From assembly GCA_000961575.1 (NCBI GenBank), contig LADP01000018.1:186001-250000 (forward strand): a stretch of DNA of 64,000 nt, given 5' to 3'. This stretch comes from Peptococcaceae bacterium BRH_c8a (lineage in GTDB: Bacteria; Bacillota; Desulfotomaculia; Desulfotomaculales; Desulfallaceae). Positions 59,134 to 64,000 of the stretch are shown here, piece after piece. The position numbers were made by a program, and so were the translations under genes. The notes beneath the pieces were generated by a model. The model did not search any database. It saw nothing but the letters and a program-made list of their open reading frames with translations, and had not been told where the DNA came from. Numbering within the stretch: the first letter of the stretch is position 1; each line of letters begins with the position of its first letter.

Positions 59134-61275
59134 TTGGAACCACATACCAGCATAATCGACATTGTGGCCCGGGAAGCGGAAATACCCCTGGAAAAGGTTG
59201 CCAACACAGTGCATTTGCTAGATGAAAAAAACACCGTTCCCTTTATTGCCCGTTACCGTAAAGAGGTCACCGGTGAACTGGATGAGGTGCAGATACGTCA
59301 GATTGAAGAGTTAATCAAGTATCACCGGAACCTGGAACAGCGAAAAACAGAGGTCATCCGGTTGATTGAAGAGCAGGGCAAAATGACCGAGGAGTTACGT
59401 GCGCGCATCATGAGCGCTGTTAAACCAACCGAGGTGGATGATCTGTACCGGCCTTACCGGCAAAAACGTAAAACCAGGGCGGGAGTGGCCCGGGAAAAGG
59501 GTCTGGCGCCATTGGCGGACTATCTGCTTTCTTTTCCGCGTACCGGCAGTCTAGAGGCCGAAGCCCAGGCTTATTTGTCCGAAACTGTGACTTCGGTGGA
59601 TGCGGCTTTACAGGGGTCCATGGACATTGTGGCCGAAGTGGCGGCCGATGACCCTGATGTACGCAGTTGGATCCGTAATTACACCAGACGTCAAGGCAAT
59701 TTGGTAGCCCGGGCAAAGGATGAGCAGGCAGAATCGGTCTACCGGATGTATTATGACTACAAGGAACCGTTACGCACAGTGGTTCCGCACCGGGTGTTGG
59801 CCATCAACCGGGGTGAACGGGAGGAATACTTAAGGGTAGCGGTTGATGTTGACCAGACAGCAATCCTGGCCTGGTTATTCCGGCGTTTTGTCAAAGATGG
59901 TGCGGTAACTACGGAACTGGTGCAGATAGCGGTAACCGATGCCTATAAAAGGCTTGTGGCCCCGGCAGTGGAACGTGATCTCCGTAATGAACTGACCGAG
60001 AAGGCGGAAGAGCAGGCTGTTAATGTATTTGCACGCAACCTGCGCAGCCTGCTGCTGCAGCCCCCGGTGTCCGGTAAAGTAGTATTAGGTGTTGATCCGG
60101 CCTACCGTACGGGGTGTAAGTGGGCGGTGGTCAACGAGACGGGTAAGCTTATGGAAACCGGGGTGGTTTATCCCACGCCGCCGCAGAAAAAGGTCAAGGC
60201 GGCGGAAACTGAATTTAGGCGTTTGGTGAGCCAATACGGGGTGCAGGTAATCGCCATCGGCAACGGCACGGCGTCCCGGGAAACCGAGCAGTTTGTGGCC
60301 GGTTTTATTAAGGAACAGAATGTTCCCGAACTGGCTTATACCATTGTCAGTGAGGCCGGAGCCAGTGTTTATTCGGCTTCCCAGTTGGCGGCCAAAGAAT
60401 TTCCCAACCTGGACGTATCTGAACGCAGCGCGGTATCCATAGCCCGCCGCTTGGAAGATCCCCTGGCCGAACTGGTTAAGATTGAACCCCGGGCTGTGGG
60501 TGTGGGCCAGTACCAGCATGATGTGGCACCCAAAAGACTTGATGAAAGCCTGGCCAAAGTGGTAGAGTCGGCGGTTAATTACGTGGGCGTGGATGTGAAT
60601 ACCGCTTCGTCACCCTTACTCAGGTATGTGGCCGGCATTAATGCCACAGTGGCCGAGAATGTGGTTAACCACAGAGAGCAAATAGGGCGGTTTAAAAATC
60701 GCCGCCAGTTGGCCAAAGTGCCGCGCATGGGCCCGAAAACCTTGGAACAGTGTGTTGGCTTTTTGCGCATCAGCGGGGGAGAAAACCAATTGGATGCTAC
60801 GCCGATTCACCCGGAATCATACGACTTAACCGATAAACTGCTGAAGTTAATTGGGGCCGGGCCGGACATGATTGGCCGACCCGCCTTACGAAGCAAACTG
60901 GCGCGTTTAAGTATCGAAGAAATTGCGACCACCCTTGGCGCAGGGGTGCCGACCCTTCGGGATATTGTCGACAACCTAGCCCGGCCCGGGCGTGACCCCC
61001 GGGAAGAATTGCCGCCACCCCTCTTTCGCACTGATGTACTCAGCATTAAAGACCTCGAGCCCGGGATGGTTTTAAAGGGCACGGTCAGCAACGTAGTTGA
61101 TTTTGGCGCTTTTGTGGATATTGGCGTTAAAAATGACGGCCTGGTGCATATTTCGGAGCTAGCCGGTAATTATGTGCGCCACCCGCTGGATGTGCTATCC
61201 GTTGGTGATGTGGTAACTGTGCGGGTTTTGGCGGTAGATATAGAGCGCAGCCGGGTTTCCTTGTCCATGAAATGA
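59134..61275 (+). CDS. tex: Tex-type RNA-binding transcription accessory protein
   Basis: A 713-residue protein close to the family's usual length (about 720-780). Order: N-terminal helical Tex region with VPFIARYRKEVTGELDE, YqgF-homologous RNase H fold (VVLGVDPAYRTGCKWAVV, about 312-329), helix-hairpin-helix repeats (NHREQIGRFKNRRQLAKVPR) and a C-terminal S1 RNA-binding domain (LEPGMVLKGTVSNVVDFGAF). Tex affects transcription and toxin expression in several bacteria. TTG 59134 follows AAGGAGAG. Own terminator at 61304. Confidence 0.92.
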   Translation: MEPHTSIIDIVAREAEIPLEKVANTVHLLDEKNTVPFIARYRKEVTGELDEVQIRQIEELIKYHRNLEQRKTEVIRLIEEQGKMTEELRARIMSAVKPTEVDDLYRPYRQKRKTRAGVAREKGLAPLADYLLSFPRTGSLEAEAQAYLSETVTSVDAALQGSMDIVAEVAADDPDVRSWIRNYTRRQGNLVARAKDEQAESVYRMYYDYKEPLRTVVPHRVLAINRGEREEYLRVAVDVDQTAILAWLFRRFVKDGAVTTELVQIAVTDAYKRLVAPAVERDLRNELTEKAEEQAVNVFARNLRSLLLQPPVSGKVVLGVDPAYRTGCKWAVVNETGKLMETGVVYPTPPQKKVKAAETEFRRLVSQYGVQVIAIGNGTASRETEQFVAGFIKEQNVPELAYTIVSEAGASVYSASQLAAKEFPNLDVSERSAVSIARRLEDPLAELVKIEPRAVGVGQYQHDVAPKRLDESLAKVVESAVNYVGVDVNTASSPLLRYVAGINATVAENVVNHREQIGRFKNRRQLAKVPRMGPKTLEQCVGFLRISGGENQLDATPIHPESYDLTDKLLKLIGAGPDMIGRPALRSKLARLSIEEIATTLGAGVPTLRDIVDNLARPGRDPREELPPPLFRTDVLSIKDLEPGMVLKGTVSNVVDFGAFVDIGVKNDGLVHISELAGNYVRHPLDVLSVGDVVTVRVLAVDIERSRVSLSMK

Positions 61276-61303
61276 TTCAACAAATACCCGGAATAATAAT
61301 ATT

Positions 61304-61346
61304 AACCCCGGGGACCTTATGTTATTGGTGGCCCCGGGGGTTTATT
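61304..61346 (+). terminator. Terminator after tex
   Basis: AACCCCGGGG-ACC pairs with GGT-GG-CCCCGGGGGTT, followed by TATTAGTT. Also suitable for the convergent gene. Confidence 0.75.
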
Positions 61347-61408
61347 AGTTAATAAATGAGCCCGTTTTACAAAGTTAGTAACACAAGCTAAATATTAACT
61401 GTTATAAT

Positions 61409-61996
61409 TTATCTATTGACGCAGTTTAAAGTGAACAGGTAATTCCACTTGGAGGCGTGTTTTAGCTCATCGGTATAAATCTCCGTAATTATATTTCGAT
61501 AGGGTAAAAATTCAAAACCAAACAATATCCTGCGGTATCTTTCTACAGCGGCAAGTTCGCCAAAGAGTGCCCTGGAAATACCATCACAATAGTTTAATGG
61601 CCTTTCAAATGGTGTATCAGGTGCATCAGGTATATCTTTGCCTGTAACCTCCCAGTATAATTGCCTAAATAGCCGGCCATGCTTTCTTTCATCGTCTCTA
61701 ATTGAAACGATTATTTCTCTTTGATTGGGAGGTGCCACAGATAACAAATAGTCGTAGAATAACTCGTCCTCTCTTTCATCTCTAACGGATTCTACGATTA
61801 AGCTTAAAGCTTCCGGTAAGGCATAAACGGATACATATTGGTGGGTTGGATAATACTTGTATACGGTGTACGGGTAACCCGGGTACGGTGTCTGATAAAC
61901 GGGAGCCGAGCCGCTTGGCGGATAATAGCCGTCTGCTGCGTTGGCTTTAACAGTTACCTTTTCTTTTGGCATCGTGTCTTTATTATTCTCAGCCAT
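61409..61996 (-). CDS. Ferritin-like di-iron protein with Pro/Tyr-rich N-terminus
   Basis: 195 residues. The first 60 are Pro/Tyr-rich (SAPVYQTPYPGYPYTVYKYY). A four-helix ferritin-like domain follows, with likely iron ligands in SVRDEREDELFYDYLL, SIRDDERKHGRLFRQLYWEV, ELAAVERYRRILF and YTDELKHASKWNYL (E...ExxH pattern). It resembles ferritin-like proteins found in Peptococcaceae spores. A coat or oxidative-stress function is inferred. AGGAG precedes the ATG. It faces tex and diverges from an MFS gene. Confidence 0.82.
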   Translation of the reverse strand: MAENNKDTMPKEKVTVKANAADGYYPPSGSAPVYQTPYPGYPYTVYKYYPTHQYVSVYALPEALSLIVESVRDEREDELFYDYLLSVAPPNQREIIVSIRDDERKHGRLFRQLYWEVTGKDIPDAPDTPFERPLNYCDGISRALFGELAAVERYRRILFGFEFLPYRNIITEIYTDELKHASKWNYLFTLNCVNR

Positions 61997-62108
61997 CGGA
62001 TAACACTCCTTTAGTATTGATGTCTATAATATGGAAATACAGGTAGGAGTGTTCCAAATATGGCTATTACATAAAAATATAATAACTAACGAACAGGGGA
62101 ATTAGTTC

Positions 62109-63389
62109 ATGGAAACAGCTGGGGAGCAAATTCAGCCTACCCGAGGTAGTGGTTTACATTACGGTTGGGTTATATTAATGATGGGTATCATGGTGGTGGG
62201 CGGGGCGCTGGGCCTGGCCCGGTTCGGGTTTGGGATGATCTTGCCCACCATGCAGCAGGATTTGGGTCTTAGCCACGAGCAGACGGGATTCATTGCCTCG
62301 GCCAACATGTTTGGCTATTTTATCAGCGCGCTGGGAGCAGGACTGTTAGCCAGCCGGTTCGGCCCCCGGGTAATCATAGTTATAGGTCTGCTGTGGGTGG
62401 GTCTGACCATGGCCGCAACCGGCTTGGCAAATGGTATGTATTCCGCCGCACTGGTTCGCTTCCTCACCGGGGTGGGCAGCGCGGGTGCCAACGTGGCCAT
62501 AATGGGACTGGCGGCGGCCTGGTTTACTACCCGGCGCCGGGGGATGGCCATGGGCTTTTTAGTAGGCGGCTCAGGCCTGGGCATCGCCATTACCGGCTGG
62601 ACGGTACCTCTGATAAACGGCATATACCTGGATGCCGGCTGGCGATACAACTGGTTTTTGCTGGGTGCCATCGCGGTGGTGATAGCAGTTTTGGCAGCGT
62701 TTGTGCTGCGTAATAACCCGGCGGAAAAGAAACTGGCTCCCATTGGTGAAACTTCGGACACCTTTACGGCAGGCGGACGGGTGAAAGAGTCCTCCGCTAC
62801 GGGCATAAAGGATATTATAAGCATTAAAGGTGTATTCCCGCTGGCCGCCATGTATTTTTGTTTTGGTTTTTCGTATATTATTACCGCCACTTATATGGTT
62901 ACTTTTTTGGTGGCAGAACTAGGCTGCTCTCAAGAACTGGCCGGGCAAATTTGGGGCATTTCCGGCATGCTGGGCATCGGCAGCGGATTAGTGTGGGGCA
63001 TGCTTTCAGACCGGCTGGGGCGCCGCTCCATGCTGGTGACGATTTTTTTAATCCAGGCCGGTTGTTACCTGCTGCTGCAAGCCCGTTTTACAGACGGATT
63101 TTTGCTTTGGCTGCCGGCCATTCTATTCGGGCTGACAGCCTGGAGTATTCCCGGGTTGGCTGCTTCCTGCTGTGGGGATCTCAGCGACGCCAAACGTGCT
63201 CCGGCGGTGCTGGGGTTTATCACCTTTGTGTTCGGACTGGGTCAGGTGCTGGGGCCGGCTTCGGCCGGGTACATTAAAGAATTTACCGGTTCGTTTGCCT
63301 GGGCCTTTGTGCTGGCGGCGGTGGTGGCGGTATCGGGAGCGCTGTTTAGCAGCCGATTGGTAATTCCCAGTTGGCGGGATGGACGTTAG
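62109..63389 (+). CDS. MFS transporter (12 TM)
   Basis: A 426-residue polytopic protein with the MFS features: GLARFGFGMILPTMQQDLGL in the TM1-2 region, RFGPRVIIVIGL as a loop motif, a second set of helices after residue 220, and the related motif DRLGRRSMLVTIF in the second half. The length is typical for a 12-TM carrier of the YbfB/oxalate-formate type. The substrate is unknown. ATG 62109 is preceded by GGGG and ATTAGTTC, so the ribosome site is modest. Single gene with its own terminator. Confidence 0.85.
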   Translation: METAGEQIQPTRGSGLHYGWVILMMGIMVVGGALGLARFGFGMILPTMQQDLGLSHEQTGFIASANMFGYFISALGAGLLASRFGPRVIIVIGLLWVGLTMAATGLANGMYSAALVRFLTGVGSAGANVAIMGLAAAWFTTRRRGMAMGFLVGGSGLGIAITGWTVPLINGIYLDAGWRYNWFLLGAIAVVIAVLAAFVLRNNPAEKKLAPIGETSDTFTAGGRVKESSATGIKDIISIKGVFPLAAMYFCFGFSYIITATYMVTFLVAELGCSQELAGQIWGISGMLGIGSGLVWGMLSDRLGRRSMLVTIFLIQAGCYLLLQARFTDGFLLWLPAILFGLTAWSIPGLAASCCGDLSDAKRAPAVLGFITFVFGLGQVLGPASAGYIKEFTGSFAWAFVLAAVVAVSGALFSSRLVIPSWRDGR

Positions 63390-63408
63390 CACTATAAACC
63401 GCTCATAA

Positions 63409-63446
63409 AAAAGGCCTCAGGTTTGTATATACCCTGAGGCCTTTTA
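63409..63446 (+). terminator. Terminator after the MFS gene
   Basis: AAAAGGCCTCAGG pairs with CCTGAGGCCTTTT around a 12-base loop, with A/T tails on both sides, acting also for the convergent small gene. Confidence 0.9.
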
Positions 63447-63486
63447 ATTAGTAGTTTACGTTCTTTATTTAAAAAATTTTGGCTTT

Positions 63487-63645
63487 TTATTTTTTTTCAT
63501 CGGCCAGACGCTGCACCATTTTCTTTAAATCCTGTAATAAGTCCTCAAGCTCATCTAGCCTCTGGACGGTCTTACTTGGGCTGCAATTTCCAAATTGGGC
63601 GCATTCTGCACAGGGGTCAATATAGGCCAGTGGGCATTGACTCAT
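63487..63645 (-). CDS. Small Cys-rich protein with a helical tail (52 aa)
   Basis: A 52-residue protein from ATG 63645 (AAAGGAG eight bases upstream). MSQCPLAYIDPCAECAQFGNC contains four Cys (CPLA...C..C....C; total shown 20 or fewer per run: SQCPLAYIDPC, AECAQFGNC), followed by a coiled-coil-like tail TVQRLDELEDLLQDLKKMVQ. A metal-binding N-terminus and dimer helix are plausible. No family recognised. Confidence 0.75.
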   Translation of the reverse strand: MSQCPLAYIDPCAECAQFGNCSPSKTVQRLDELEDLLQDLKKMVQRLADEKK

Positions 63646-63726
63646 AAATTTTTCTCCTTTCATCACCTAAAATCAATTGAGTTTGTTTAATTAACTAAAT
63701 TATAGCTTGTGACAAGGTTTTTTATT

Positions 63727-64000
63727 TTATACTACACCCTGGGCCATCATGGCATTGGCCACTTTTAAGAACCCGGCAATGTTGGCCCCTTTCGCCAGGT
63801 TACCTTCACAGCCGTATTCCCAGGCTGCCCGGCTGGTTTGTTGATATATACTGGTCATGATGTCTTTTAATTTGGCGTCCACTTCATCGAATGTCCAATT
63901 GCACCGCATACTGTTTTGAGACATTTCCAGGAGTGAAGTAGCCACTCCACCGGCGTTGGAGGCCTTGGCGGGGGCATAAAGAATATTGTTGTCCTGGAAT
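63727..64000 (-). CDS. gdhA: NADP-type glutamate dehydrogenase, C-terminal part (partial)
   Basis: The last 90 residues are in the window and the gene continues past its right edge. LYAPAKASNAGGVATSLLEM, NSMRCNWTFDEVDAKL and GANIAGFLKVANAMMAQGVV match the C-terminus of NADP-specific, hexameric glutamate dehydrogenase, which joins 2-oxoglutarate and ammonia. It would link the amino-acid metabolism of this window to 2-oxoglutarate, also the likely kor substrate. Confidence 0.9.
   Translation of the reverse strand, partial: FQDNNILYAPAKASNAGGVATSLLEMSQNSMRCNWTFDEVDAKLKDIMTSIYQQTSRAAWEYGCEGNLAKGANIAGFLKVANAMMAQGVV

Overview
The window looks like chromosome from a spore-forming, low-GC, anaerobic Gram-positive bacterium of the Desulfotomaculum/Pelotomaculum type (Peptococcaceae). 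Evidence: sporulation genes (SpoIIP, two alpha/beta-type SASPs, an SspH-type SASP, two YjcZ-type micropeptides), ferredoxin-linked enzymes (2-oxoacid:ferredoxin oxidoreductase, a GltD-ferredoxin fusion, a 2[4Fe-4S] ferredoxin), a Leu T-box, strong AGGAGG ribosome sites with frequent TTG/GTG starts, and an apparent UGA-encoded selenocysteine. The genus is inferred; no rRNA or sulfate-reduction gene is present. No prophage, IS element or CRISPR array was seen.

Layout. 1-3.4 kb: kor operon (alpha subunit cut by the window edge, beta, gamma, then a GltD-like flavoprotein with a C-terminal ferredoxin domain), with a heptamer tandem repeat inside it. 3.4-9 kb: NUDIX, exonuclease III, HemZ, a YjcZ peptide, a zinc-ribbon membrane protein and an HtrA-like protease with an acidic N-terminus. 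9.1-11.1 kb: sigma-A promoter, leucine T-box and leuA. 11-15.5 kb: Gly-Pro-rich protein, second YjcZ peptide, and a TetR/PEP-synthase-like (Rph-like) operon with a palindromic operator. 15.6-24.5 kb: SspH, acyltransferase, RMD1 protein, YkgJ protein, SpoIIP, LysM protein, AIM24 protein, a DHA2-type MFS pump and an RlmL-like methyltransferase. 24.8-33.8 kb: DUF4349 lipoprotein, patatin, SASP, uridine kinase, DUF1540, DUF763, pyrE (apparently with an ATA start) and a TGS-domain nucleoside kinase. 33.9-42.4 kb: small zinc-ribbon, GIY-YIG and DUF523 proteins, a decayed chemoreceptor, YbaK, a VanW/PRC-barrel/TPR group, a probable new selenoprotein followed by a YkgJ protein, and a soluble chemoreceptor.

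42.8-47.4 kb holds a leucine/isovalerate degradation module: acyl-CoA carboxylase beta subunit of 3-methylcrotonyl-CoA type, enoyl-CoA hydratase, an unassigned DRE-TIM lyase and HMG-CoA lyase. The HMG-CoA lyase gene is bracketed by a 47-bp direct repeat. 47.4-50.1 kb: DUF6305 protein, histidine kinase and response regulator. 50.2-56.1 kb: a complete five-gene peptide ABC importer. 56.3-64 kb: divergent SASP, ferredoxin, HIT protein, tRNA-His/Gln/Lys under a consensus promoter, tex, a ferritin-like protein, an MFS transporter, a small Cys protein and the 3' end of gdhA.

Together, the peptide importer, leucine oxidation module, kor operon, gdhA and leuA under a Leu T-box suggest amino-acid fermentation balanced with leucine synthesis. 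The strongest discovery candidates are the in-frame TGA gene at 40133-40585, the direct repeats around the HMG-CoA lyase gene, the ATA start of pyrE, and a family of GGGGTCAGGC palindromes.
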